The position numbers and the translations under genes are program-made. From contig OZ253477.1 of the NCBI GenBank assembly GCA_965261775.1, positions 1,426,001 to 1,490,000 on the forward strand: a DNA stretch of 64,000 nucleotides, written 5' to 3'. Of this stretch, positions 9,144-17,917 are shown in pieces; within the stretch, counting starts at the first letter, position 1, and each line of letters starts with the position of its first letter. Source of the DNA: G965261775 sp965261775 (lineage in GTDB: Bacteria; Pseudomonadota; Gammaproteobacteria; Eutrophobiales; Eutrophobiaceae). The notes beneath the pieces were generated by a model, which made no database searches, was not told the DNA's origin, and saw only the letters and a list, made by a program, of their open reading frames with translations.

Positions 9144-9535
9144 AACCACGAATGGACACCAATAAACACGAATTATTGCTTAAAGAAGAAGTGTACCAAG
9201 TGATTGGTTGCGCCATGGAGGTATTGAATACGCCTGGTCACGGCTTGTTGGAAAAACCATATGAGAATGCCTTGGTTGTGGAGTTTAAACAAAAAGGTAT
9301 TCCTTATGCTCAACAGCCTCGGTTTCCCGTTATCTATAAATCGGTCAATGTGGGTGAGTATATCCCTGATCTTATTGTATTCGATAAAATCATCGTGGAC
9401 ACAAAAACGATTGAAAAGATCGGCAACAACGAGAAAGCCCAAATTATAAACTACTTGAAAATTACAGATCTGCGAGTCGGGCTGTTACTTAACTTTAAAC
9501 ATGCCAAACTGGAATGGGAGCGAATTGTACTATGA
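9140..9535 (+). CDS. GxxExxY family protein
   Basis: 131 residues with the naming motif in GLLEKPYENAL (G-x-x-E-x-x-Y, near residue 36) and the conserved core VGEYIPDLIVFDKIIVDTKT and QIINYLKITDLRVGLLLNF. The VGEYIPDLIV/IIVDTK arrangement suggests a PD-(D/E)xK-like nuclease fold; function is not established. The start is either GTG 9140 or ATG 9152. In both cases the first residues (MDTNKHE) are encoded by an arm of the flanking inverted repeat, and the matching arm begins 15 bases after the stop. It separates the chimera from mod and is probably an insert in the restriction operon. Confidence 0.85.
   Translation: MKPRMDTNKHELLLKEEVYQVIGCAMEVLNTPGHGLLEKPYENALVVEFKQKGIPYAQQPRFPVIYKSVNVGEYIPDLIVFDKIIVDTKTIEKIGNNEKAQIINYLKITDLRVGLLLNFKHAKLEWERIVL
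9144..9174 (+). repeat. Left arm of inverted repeat around the GxxExxY gene
   Basis: Two or three copies of an ACCACGAAT / ACACGAAT unit separated by about 10 bases. Its outer AACCACGAAT and inner AACACGAATT blocks recur inverted at 9550-9570. The arm overlaps the start of the gene and supplies its N-terminal codons. Confidence 0.8.
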
Positions 9536-9549
9536 AAAACATCAGTGAA

Positions 9550-9570
9550 AATTCGTGTTCATTCGTGGTT
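9550..9570 (-). repeat. Right arm of inverted repeat around the GxxExxY gene
   Basis: AATTCGTGTT followed by CATTCGTGGTT: the inverse of the left arm without its middle unit. It starts 15 bases after the GxxExxY stop and ends about 20 bases before the mod start, so it could also act as a hairpin between the two genes. Confidence 0.8.
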
Positions 9571-9590
9571 ACAAATAAAGAGGTTTGATT

Positions 9591-11540
9591 ATGGAAAAAA
9601 TGGACGGTAACACAAAGGACATCGTCGCCGAAAATGTTGGCAGGCTGAAGGAGCTGTTCCCGGAAGCCTTCACTGAAGATGGTGAAACCACGAATGGACA
9701 CGAATCAACACGAATGAAGATTGATTGGGATGTGTTGCGGGAGGTTTTGGGTAAGTATGTGAGCGACAAGGATGAACGCTACAGCTTTACCTGGAACGGT
9801 AAAAGCAAGGCCCGGAGGCTTGCCCAGACGCCCAGCACCGGCACCCTGCGCCCCTGCAAGGAAGAGTCGGTGGATTGGGACAGCACGAAGAATATTTTCA
9901 TTGAAGGCGATAACCTTGAAGTCCTCAAGCTCCTGCAGAAGAGCTATCACAAAAAAGTGAAGATGATCTACATTGATCCGCCGTACAACACCGGCAAGGA
10001 CTTTGTCTATAAAGACAACTTCAAGGACAACATCAAAAACTACAAGGAAATCACCGGTCAGGTAGATGGCGAAGGCCGCAACCTCTCCAACAACCCCGAA
10101 ACCAGCGGCAGGTATCATACCGACTGGCTGAATATGATGTACCCACGATTGAAGCTGGCGAGGAATCTGCTGAAGGATGATGGGGTTATTTTTATTTCTA
10201 TTGATGACAATGAAGTATCCAACCTCCGTAAAATGTGTGATGAGATTTTTGGGGAGGAGAATTTTTTGTCAAAAATTATTATTCAGTCCAACAAACGTGG
10301 TCAAACATATAAGGAAATTGCGAAATGCCATGAGTACCTGTTGATTTATTATAAATCTGACAACTCGTCTTTGGGTGAGCTTGATAAAAAAGACAATTCA
10401 TTGCCGTTCACTGATCAATACGGTCCATATGACTTGTGGGAACTTAGAAACAGGAACCCTAAATTTGGTCGGCATAATAGGCCAAACCTATACTACCCGA
10501 TCTACATTGATCCAAATTATGAAAATGAAGATGGGCTCTATCGTATAAGCCTTGATCAATCAGAATCATTTTCAATTGAAGTTTTTCCGAAGAATAGTGC
10601 TGGTGAAGATAGCTGTTGGAGATGGGGAAAGGGAAAAGTTCAGAAAGAAGGAATTAATGCCAACCCTCAAGTTCTGTATGGAAAAGCAAAGCAAGGTGGC
10701 GGTTGGAATATTTAGTGCGAAAAATCCAGAAAAAGTACAACAAAAGCAAAATCAATATGGGCTGACACAAAAGTAATAAACGAACAAGGTACTGTTGAGT
10801 CTGGCAGATTTGAAATGGGTGGTTTACTCGAATTTCCAAAACCGCTCGAATTAGTGAAGCGTTGCATTCAACTTGCAATTAGTGAGGATGAATTAATCCT
10901 TGATTTCTTTGCTGGCTCATCCACAACAGCACACGCGGTCATGCAGCTAAACTCCGAAGATGGCGGTAATCGTAAATTCATCATGGTTCAGCTCCCTGAG
11001 TTTTGTGATGAAAATACCGAAGCATTTAAAGCTGGCTACAAAACCATAGCCGAAATCAGCAAAGAACGCATCCGCCGGGTAGCCGCAAAGATCAAAGAAG
11101 AAAATCCCGATTACGACGGCGACCTTGGCTTCAAGGTCTTCAAACTCGATTCCACCAATATCAAACCATGGGAGATGGATTTCGATATGTCCGAACAGGA
11201 GTTGTGGGGTCAGGTCGAAAATATCAAAACCGACCGCCGCGAGGAAGATGTCCTTTACGAGGTTCTGCTCAAGTATGGCCTCAATCTGACCCTGCCTGTC
11301 ACTGAACATACCATCGCAGGGCAAAAGGTCTTCAATATCGGTATGGGAGGTCTCATCATCTGCCTGTCGGATGCTATCTCCCTTGATGTGGTTGAAGGGA
11401 TTGCCAAATTAAAGGATGAGCTTAAGCCGGAGATCATGCGGGTGGTGTTCAAGGACTCCGGTTTCAAAGACGACGTGGTCAAAACCAATGCGGTTCAGAT
11501 TCTTAAAACAGCAGGTATTGTTGATGTAAAGAGTTTGTGA
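9591..11540 (+). pseudogene. mod: Type III restriction-modification DNA methyltransferase (Mod), interrupted by an amber codon
   Basis: About 650 codons in one frame with a single TAG at 10713-10715. Before it are the catalytic DPPYNTGKDFVY (about residue 125) and, from about residue 86, NIFIEGDNLEVLKLLQKSY. After it the same frame continues (CEKSRKSTTKAKSIW) to the AdoMet-binding LDFFAGSSTTAHAV (about residue 437) and a long C-terminal region. The DPPY-before-FxGS order is that of beta-class type III Mod. Mod carries target recognition and adenine methylation for the Mod2Res1-2 complex. The stop removes the AdoMet site, so methylation would need suppression or reinitiation. Start taken at ATG 9591 (AGAGG upstream). 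A palindromic repeat lies inside the coding region at 9686-9715. Confidence 0.85.
9686..9715 (+). repeat. Solo ACCACGAAT-type repeat inside mod
   Basis: A third copy of the repeat that brackets the GxxExxY gene, lying in frame near the Mod N-terminus, where it encodes ETTNGHESTR between the residues EAFTEDG and MKIDWD. Mod proteins normally run directly from a FPEAF-like segment into KIDWD, so the repeat looks inserted without breaking the frame. Confidence 0.7.
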
Positions 11541-12736
11541 TGAACCATGAAAGGCGCCAAAAGGCACGAAAGAAGAAAATAACCTCGGCACACACCAAAA
11601 ACACGGCAATGGGTTTTGACGGCCTGGTTGGTCTGTTTGAACAGACCCAGACGGCTATGCAAACACAGGCGGCACGTTCGGTGGATATTGCGCTGGTGGT
11701 ACGGAACTGGTTGTTTGGCTGGTATATTGTTGAATTTGAAGATGGAGGTGCTGAACGGGCGGTTCTATACGGTCAGGAGTCGATTAAACGCCTTTCAGAA
11801 GAATTGAGAAATTTGGGTATGAAGGGAATATCGCCAACCAACCTGCGGAAGTTCAGGGAATTTTATCTGACTTATAAAAAGATTCAACAGGCACTGCCTG
11901 TTACATCTTCGGGGCATAGTACAGGTGCCAAAAAGATTCAACAGGCACTGCCTGTCATATCTCTGAGTTCTTTGAATTCCTCTGAGATTTTGCAGGCAAT
12001 GACTGCAAAATTGAGTGAGTGTTTTGTTCTTGGCTGGACGCATTATGTGACGCTCCTGGCTGTAAAAGATCCGGATGCGCGGCAATTCTACGAACTGGAA
12101 GCAGCGGAAAACGGTTGGGGGTATCGTGAACTGGAACGACAAATCAATTCAGCGCTTTACGAACGACTGGCGTTAAGCCGAGACAAGGACAAAGTAAAAC
12201 AGCTTTCAACCCATGGTCAACTTGTTGAAAAACCTGCTGATATGATTAAGAACCCGTACATTCTGGAATTTACTGGTCTGGAAAAACAGAAATCCTATAG
12301 CGAGCACGATCTGGAAACAGCTCTGATTGATAAAATTGAGCATTTCCTTTTGGAACTGGGCAAAGGATTTCTCTTTGAATCCCGGCAGAAACGTTTTTCC
12401 TTTGACAATCGTCACTTCTATGTGGATTTAGTTTTTTATAACCGGCTACTTCGCTGTTACGTTGTCATTGACCTGAAGATCGGTGATCTTAAACATCAGG
12501 ATCTAGGCCAAATGCAGATGTACGTGAATTATTTCGATCGCTTCGTGAAAACCGAAGATGAAGAGGCTACGATTGGTATTCTGCTATGTCTTACTAAGAG
12601 CGATGAGATGGTAGAACTGACTCTGCCTGAAAACGCCAATATTCACGCTTCTGAATACCAGCTTTATCTTCCAGACAAAGAAGCATTGAAAAAGCAGTTG
12701 GAAGAGGCTCAAGCAGATTGGAAAGCAACACAATGA
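11540..12736 (+). CDS. DUF1016 (YhcG-like) PD-(D/E)xK nuclease family protein
   Basis: About 398 residues. The N-terminal DUF1016 helical part (WYIVEFEDGG, YGQESIKRLSEELR, MKGISPTNLRKFREFY) is followed by the C-terminal nuclease domain: LELGKGFLFESRQKRFSFDN, FYVDLVFYNRLLRCYVVIDLKIG (the D..(I)DLK pattern of PD-(D/E)xK enzymes), and GQMQMYVNYFD. It is inserted between mod and res and overlaps both. The family is abundant beside restriction systems; its biological role is not settled. Starts ATG 11540 or GTG 11537. An internal 26-base direct repeat at 11876 and 11930 adds about 18 residues in the N-terminal part. Confidence 0.88.
   Translation: MNHERRQKARKKKITSAHTKNTAMGFDGLVGLFEQTQTAMQTQAARSVDIALVVRNWLFGWYIVEFEDGGAERAVLYGQESIKRLSEELRNLGMKGISPTNLRKFREFYLTYKKIQQALPVTSSGHSTGAKKIQQALPVISLSSLNSSEILQAMTAKLSECFVLGWTHYVTLLAVKDPDARQFYELEAAENGWGYRELERQINSALYERLALSRDKDKVKQLSTHGQLVEKPADMIKNPYILEFTGLEKQKSYSEHDLETALIDKIEHFLLELGKGFLFESRQKRFSFDNRHFYVDLVFYNRLLRCYVVIDLKIGDLKHQDLGQMQMYVNYFDRFVKTEDEEATIGILLCLTKSDEMVELTLPENANIHASEYQLYLPDKEALKKQLEEAQADWKATQ
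11876..11955 (+). repeat. Pair of 26-bp direct repeats with a palindromic core inside the DUF1016 gene
   Basis: The block AAAAAGATTCAACAGGCACT plus GCCTGT occurs at 11876-11901 and again at 11930-11955. It encodes KKIQQALPV twice (separated by TSSGHSTGA). Each copy contains ACAGGCA-C-TGCCTGT, a 15-base palindrome around one base. Confidence 0.85.
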
Positions 12737-15700
12737 AGATACAGTTCGACGCAAATCTGGACTTTCAGAAGCAAGCCATCGAATCCATCATCGGGGTGTT
12801 TGAAGGGCAGGAAATCTGCCAGACCAACTTTACCGTGGCGCCGCTTCAATCCTGGGAAGAGGATACCTTTTGGCATGAAAAAGACGAAAAAGATTTGGGT
12901 ATCGGAAACCGCTTAAAACTGCCGGATGAAGATATCCATAAAAATATCCGCAAGATTCAACTGCAGAACGGACTGGCTCCATCCGACACATTCAGTTCCG
13001 AAGACGGCATTCATCTCACCGTAGAGATGGAGACCGGAACGGGAAAGACCTATGTCTACCTGCGCTCCATCTTTGAAATGAACCGGCTCTACGGCTTCAC
13101 CAAGTTCATTATTGTTGTGCCGTCCATTGCCATCAAGGAAGGGGTTTATAAGTCCCTTGAAATAACCGCCTCGCATTTCAAAGCGCTCTATGAAAATGTC
13201 AGCTTTGATTACTTTGTCTACGACTCCAGCAAGCTTTCCGATGTAAGAAACTTTGCCACCAGTTCGGACATTCAGATCATGGTGATCAACATTGATGCTT
13301 TCCGAAAAAGCTTCACCGATCCGGAAAAGGAAAACAAGGCGAACATTATCCATCGGTTCCATGACCGGATGACCGGGGCCAGGCCGATTGAATACCTACA
13401 GGCCACCAATCCAATTGTTATCATTGATGAGCCTCAGAGTGTGGACACCACTTCAAAGAGTAAAGATGCGATCGCCTCGCTTAATCCGCTCTGCACGCTG
13501 CGTTATTCGGCCACTCATAAGGAAAAGGAAAAACACCACATGCTCTACAAACTGGATTCCGTTGATGCCTATGAGCAGAAACTGGTTAAACAGATTGAGG
13601 TTGCCGGGATTGAAGTCAGGGACGGCCATAACAAAGCCTATATCAAGCTCCTGAGCGTAGACAATAAGAAGAGCCCGATCACCGCCAGAATCGAGATCGA
13701 TTGCCGTATGAAAAACGGCGGCATCAAACGAAAAACCGTGAGGGTTTCAAGCGGTGCCGATCTGCTGGATTCCAAATACAGCGGGGGCCGTGACATTTAC
13801 GATGGATACATCATTGAGGATATCTGCTGCGAAAAAGACAACGAATACATCAGCTTCACCAGCAAACCGGATATCCTGAAACTCGGCCAGGCCATCGGCG
13901 AAGTTGATCAGGATGAATACAAGCGCCTGCAGATCCGCAAGACCATTGAGGAACATCTGGATAAAGAGATGCGCCTGCGTCCTCAGGGCATCAAAGTGCT
14001 CAGCCTGTTCTTCATCGACAGAGTGGCCAACTACCGCAAGTACGATGAAAATGGCAATCCGCAAAAGGGTAAATTCGCTCTGATGTTTGAAGAGGAGTAT
14101 AAACGGGCAATCCGAAAACCGAAATACAGCACCCTCTTTGAAGGGGCGGATCTGGCTACTGTAGCCGCCGGGGTGCATAACGGATACTTTGCCATTGATA
14201 GAAAGAAAGACGCTACCGGCAACGAAATGCTGAAGGATGCCTCTGGCAATACGGCAGCGGATGAAAGCGCCTACAACCTGATCATGAAAGAGAAGGAGAA
14301 ACTGCTCAGCTTTGATTCCAGGCTTAAGTTCATTTTCTCGCACTCCGCCCTGAAAGAAGGCTGGGACAATCCCAACGTATTCCAGATCTGTACGCTCAAC
14401 GAAACTAATTCCGTTATCAAGAAACGGCAGGAAATTGGCCGTGGCCTGCGTATATGCGTCAATCAGCATGGCGAACGGGTCCATGGTTTTGAGGTCAACA
14501 CACTCACCGTTATGGCCAATGAGTCCTATGAGACATTTGCCGAGCAATTGCAGAAAGAGATAGAGCAGGAAGAAGGCATTAAATTCGGTGTGGTTGAAGC
14601 GCACCTGTTTGCCAGCATTGTGGTTCCGATAGACGACTACAACAACGAATACCTTGGTGTTGATGCCTCCAAAAAACTGTGGGATCACCTGAAAACCACT
14701 GGTTACATTGATACCAAAGGCAAGGTTCAGGACTCCTTGAAAACGGCCTTGAAAAGCGGCGAGCTGAAACTGGCAGAGGAATTCAAGGCTCATACACCTC
14801 AAATTGCTGCGGTGCTGAAAAAAGTTTCCAGCAATCTCAACATCAAGAACCGTGATGACAAGAAACAGATCTCACTGAATAAAGCCGTATTTTTAAGTCC
14901 GGAGTTCAAAGCGCTTTGGGACCGGATCAAATACAAAACAACTTTCAGAGTGAATTTTGATATAAATGCACTTACTGCAGAATGCGCCAAAGAAATCAAA
15001 GCGAATCTGCAAGTGGGCAAAGCCAGGTTTATTTACCAAAAGGCCAAGGCGGAGATTGACCGTGGCGGCGTTCACGCAGAGCAGGTTAAAGAAAGCGCCA
15101 GCGTTTATGAGCCACGGTCGTTTGATCTCCCGGATCTGATCACCTATCTCCAGAACGAGACCAATCTGACCCGCCGAACAATCGTTAAGATTATCAACAA
15201 CAGCGGTCGTCTGGAATCATTTAAAGACAACCCGCAGAAATTCATTGAGCAGGTATCAACCATCATCCAGCGTCAGATGCGCCTCTTTGTGGTGGACGGC
15301 ATTAAGTACCACAAGATCGGTGATAATCACTTTTACGCTCAAAAACTGTTCAGCGACAACGAGCTGTTTGGCTATCTGCAGAAGAACATGGTTGAAAGCC
15401 GGAAATCGGTTTTTGACCATGTGGTGTACGACTCCGATGTAGAGCGGGAGTTTGCAACCGCCTTTGAACGAAGCGACGACATTAAGCTGTATGCCAAGCT
15501 CCCGACCTGGTTCAAGATCGACACCCCGCTGGGCACCTATAACCCGGACTGGGCCGTGTTGGTTGAGGTGGATGGCAAAGAGAAACTTTACTTTGTTGTT
15601 GAAACCAAAAGCACGTTATTCACCGATGCCCTCCGCCCGACTGAAAAAGCCAAGATCACATGCGGCAAGAAACACTTCAAGGCGCTGGACCAAGAGGTTA

Positions 15701-15750
15701 AGTTCACCGTCACAAATACGTTTGAGGATTTTTCAGGGGGATACGTGTAA
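12733..15750 (+). CDS. res: Type III restriction enzyme Res subunit (SF2 helicase-nuclease)
   Basis: 1005 residues from ATG 12733, which overlaps the upstream stop (ATGA). Walker A is METGTGKTYVYL (about residue 98), the DExx box IIDEPQSVD (about 230), then LRYSATHKEKEKHHM, and later FSHSALKEGWDNPNVFQICTL and RQEIGRGLRI for the C-terminal helicase motifs. The endonuclease domain is near the end: YNPDWAVLV...LYFVVETK (about 938-960), a PD...ExK site. Res translocates with Mod and cuts DNA. It appears complete, unlike its Mod partner upstream, so cleavage would need Mod supplied by readthrough or another locus. Confidence 0.92.
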   Translation: MKIQFDANLDFQKQAIESIIGVFEGQEICQTNFTVAPLQSWEEDTFWHEKDEKDLGIGNRLKLPDEDIHKNIRKIQLQNGLAPSDTFSSEDGIHLTVEMETGTGKTYVYLRSIFEMNRLYGFTKFIIVVPSIAIKEGVYKSLEITASHFKALYENVSFDYFVYDSSKLSDVRNFATSSDIQIMVINIDAFRKSFTDPEKENKANIIHRFHDRMTGARPIEYLQATNPIVIIDEPQSVDTTSKSKDAIASLNPLCTLRYSATHKEKEKHHMLYKLDSVDAYEQKLVKQIEVAGIEVRDGHNKAYIKLLSVDNKKSPITARIEIDCRMKNGGIKRKTVRVSSGADLLDSKYSGGRDIYDGYIIEDICCEKDNEYISFTSKPDILKLGQAIGEVDQDEYKRLQIRKTIEEHLDKEMRLRPQGIKVLSLFFIDRVANYRKYDENGNPQKGKFALMFEEEYKRAIRKPKYSTLFEGADLATVAAGVHNGYFAIDRKKDATGNEMLKDASGNTAADESAYNLIMKEKEKLLSFDSRLKFIFSHSALKEGWDNPNVFQICTLNETNSVIKKRQEIGRGLRICVNQHGERVHGFEVNTLTVMANESYETFAEQLQKEIEQEEGIKFGVVEAHLFASIVVPIDDYNNEYLGVDASKKLWDHLKTTGYIDTKGKVQDSLKTALKSGELKLAEEFKAHTPQIAAVLKKVSSNLNIKNRDDKKQISLNKAVFLSPEFKALWDRIKYKTTFRVNFDINALTAECAKEIKANLQVGKARFIYQKAKAEIDRGGVHAEQVKESASVYEPRSFDLPDLITYLQNETNLTRRTIVKIINNSGRLESFKDNPQKFIEQVSTIIQRQMRLFVVDGIKYHKIGDNHFYAQKLFSDNELFGYLQKNMVESRKSVFDHVVYDSDVEREFATAFERSDDIKLYAKLPTWFKIDTPLGTYNPDWAVLVEVDGKEKLYFVVETKSTLFTDALRPTEKAKITCGKKHFKALDQEVKFTVTNTFEDFSGGYV

Positions 15751-15840
15751 TCCAAAGGGAGAATGAGCAGATGAATGAGCAATATAATATTTCTAGGAAA
15801 ATTGATATTTTTCGGGATCATCTCCCATTTTCAGGCAGGT

Positions 15841-15878
15841 AACCTCCGGAGAGTTTAGAGATAACGCAAGCGGAGGTT
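15841..15878 (+). promoter_or_regulatory. Inverted repeat masking the ribosome binding site of the next gene
   Basis: AACCTCCG (15841-15848) is the exact reverse complement of CGGAGGTT (15871-15878). The right arm contains the only good Shine-Dalgarno match (GGAGG) before the gene at 15889. In mRNA the stem would sequester it, so translation could depend on melting or on another factor. Confidence 0.55.
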
Positions 15879-15888
15879 GTTCACAGAG

Positions 15889-16773
15889 ATGATGAGATCA
15901 GGCGTAAGCAAGAACAGTCAGAAAAAGAAGAATGGCACACAAATGCCTTGGACTTCGAAACATACAAAATGGTTTGTTAACACTCGCAAACCATTGAAAA
16001 CCACAGACGGCAAGAAGGTAGCGGTTTTGGAGTTCAGTCATAAGGAAGACGAGGCCGTGCTCTCCGCATGGGCGAAACATTTCCGTAACCACTATTGTCT
16101 CGACAGTGAGATCGATAATTTGCGCAAAGGGTACAACTGGTCCCGCAAAAAATATCTCAACAATATTAAATTTCCTGATCGCAAAGCTGCACCAGGCCCA
16201 AGCATTCGGGCTGGCGATTTTGGTGAAGTGCTGGTAGCAGACTTCCTTGAGTATCTACAGAATTACTGGGTTCCCCGAACCCGTTACAGCAATAAAACTA
16301 CCCGCAATGAGTCTACTAAAGGCAGTGACATCATCGGCTTTCATATTTTCAGGGATGGCGAAGCTTCTTCGAAGGATAAGCTTGCAATTTTTGAAGCGAA
16401 GGCTCAGTTCTCAGGAAAAAAGGCCAAGGCGCGACTTCAAGATGCAGTTGATGGCTCAGGAAAGGATATTGCCAGGAAAGCGGAGTCTCTTAATGCAATC
16501 AAACAACAATTACGCAGCCGGAATGAGCTCAATGATGCAGAAAAAATTGAGCGCTTCCAGAACGAAGTGGATAATCCCTATGAAACGGTCTACGGGGCTG
16601 TAGCGCTTTTTGATAATACGCCATTCAATAATGGCCTGAATAGTGGACTGATGTCCTCAACGAATTCTTCCTCCCATCCATATTCCAGTGACCTTGTGTT
16701 AATAGTTATCAAAGGGAAACAGATGATGCGCCTCGTCCACGATCTCTACAAGAGGGCTGCGGATGAGGCCTGA
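15889..16773 (+). CDS. PD-(D/E)xK-type nuclease resembling HamA (DUF1837)
   Basis: 294 residues. A basic N-terminus is followed by a nuclease-like core: AGDFGEVLVADFLEYL (conserved GE helix), TRNESTKGSDIIGFHI (acidic D), and KLAIFEAKAQFSG (the E-x-K pair). This layout matches DUF1837/HamA, the nuclease of Hachiman defence, where the partner is an SF2 helicase. Here the immediate upstream gene is the SF2-type Res. Possible starts: TTG 15877 (touching the SD), ATG 15889 or 15892; I take 15889. Nuclease fold is fairly secure; the HamA assignment is by motif resemblance only. Confidence 0.55.
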   Translation: MMRSGVSKNSQKKKNGTQMPWTSKHTKWFVNTRKPLKTTDGKKVAVLEFSHKEDEAVLSAWAKHFRNHYCLDSEIDNLRKGYNWSRKKYLNNIKFPDRKAAPGPSIRAGDFGEVLVADFLEYLQNYWVPRTRYSNKTTRNESTKGSDIIGFHIFRDGEASSKDKLAIFEAKAQFSGKKAKARLQDAVDGSGKDIARKAESLNAIKQQLRSRNELNDAEKIERFQNEVDNPYETVYGAVALFDNTPFNNGLNSGLMSSTNSSSHPYSSDLVLIVIKGKQMMRLVHDLYKRAADEA

Positions 16774-16787
16774 ACAAGAATCTCAAC

Positions 16788-17796
16788 GGTTGCTTGAAGG
16801 TACCGGCAATTGCAGGGAAACGAAGTCAGGAACCCCGCCGTCAACGCCCGGGCATCCCCACCATATCGGCACCGCGCCACCTGTCAGCATGTAGTGAACA
16901 AGGTTCATCGCCGTCTCCATACACAACCATCAAGATAAACGATATGTCGGTTTCCGAAACAAATAGAGATCAGCAAACCGTTTATTATCGCCGGAGGCAT
17001 CGCCATGGTGAACCGGGGAATACCCGTAAACTGGAAGAACAGGTTGGCACCGAAGGCTCCGATTAAACAGCCGGGCAAACACAGGTCGTGTTTCTGGCGG
17101 TACGCCCGGCCGCCAGGGGGACTTGCTTGCGTCGATGATATTTCGGCAGGAAAGCTGCCCTCGCGGGAGAATGCCTGTTTATAGACTTTTTGCTGGATGT
17201 CGTCACAAGAGCTCCCGTGGGGGCCATCATCTGTTTCAAGGGAGAATCGTTCACCCCCTTGAATAGACTTGATGTTACACCGATATTACAGAATCATATA
17301 TTTATGATGCGACAGATAAATCAAGTTTCAATCAAACCCGGATTTTTCGTTGAAGTTGAAACGGCCATGGCAATCTGCTAGTATATTTTACGTAAAGTGT
17401 GTTAGTGTAAAACTGTTTTAAGGAGCCACCTATGGGGGCGTAACGGTTTCGACGTGGATAGGAAACCTGAGGAGCATGCCGAGGCGCAGATCACCTCGTA
17501 AATACAACTGCAAAAACTTATAGTTGCCAACGAAGACAACTACGCATTAGCTGCTTAAAAACCACGCTGATGCCATCTGACTGCTATTGTGCTTGTGCAC
17601 GCAGATTCGGGTGTCGACTTACACAAGATCGCGATGAAGCTCATCCGAGGCAGAGTCGTTAAAATTTTTTCGGAATCGCTGTTTGTTTTCCCTGCCGTTC
17701 GGGTAGCATGCAGTTAAACTTAAAGAGTCGGCTAAGCATGTAGAACTGATGGCGGAGCATTTGCGGACGCGGGTTCGATTCCCGCCGCCTCCACCA
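16788..17796 (+). repeat. Direct repeat, copy B, containing ssrA
   Basis: The second copy of the 3742-4660 unit, about 1009 bases. It keeps a segment of about 85 bases (near 16863-16950) missing from copy A, so copy B may be closer to the ancestral form. On the minus strand, 16910-17060 encodes a hydrophobic piece ending ISICFGNRHIVYLDG before a stop, perhaps the tail of a lost membrane protein. No functional gene other than ssrA is supported. Confidence 0.9.
17434..17796 (+). ncRNA. ssrA: tmRNA (SsrA), copy B
   Basis: 363 nt, same boundaries, acceptor stem, T arm and tag (ANEDNYALAA) as copy A, with G at 17754 where copy A has A. The upstream region is also shared (GTGTAAAACTGTTTTAAGGAGC, one base different), so both may be transcribed. 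Two complete ssrA genes in one chromosome are unusual; integrative elements normally duplicate only the 3' end. Confidence 0.97.
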
Positions 17797-17801
17797 TTTT
17801 G

Positions 17802-17857
17802 AAAAAGAAAACCCGTCTCTCCAGAGTCATTTTCTGGGTAGACGGGTTTTCTTTTTT
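17802..17857. terminator. Bidirectional terminator between ssrA copy B and the gene at 17918
   Basis: A stem of about 17 bp (GAAAACCCGTCT / AGACGGGTTTTC with A-rich and T-rich extensions) that reads as a terminator in both directions, fitting the convergent ssrA and minus-strand gene. Confidence 0.85.
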
Positions 17858-17917
17858 CCCTTGGATTAAAAGGGTTTCGGCTGTTTTGACATCTTTCCGG
17901 AACCTCTCTTGGGAAAG

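Noticed and set aside
13747..14802. 351-codon minus-strand frame inside res
   Set aside because: The opposite strand encodes conserved helicase motifs; the antisense product has no recognisable features.
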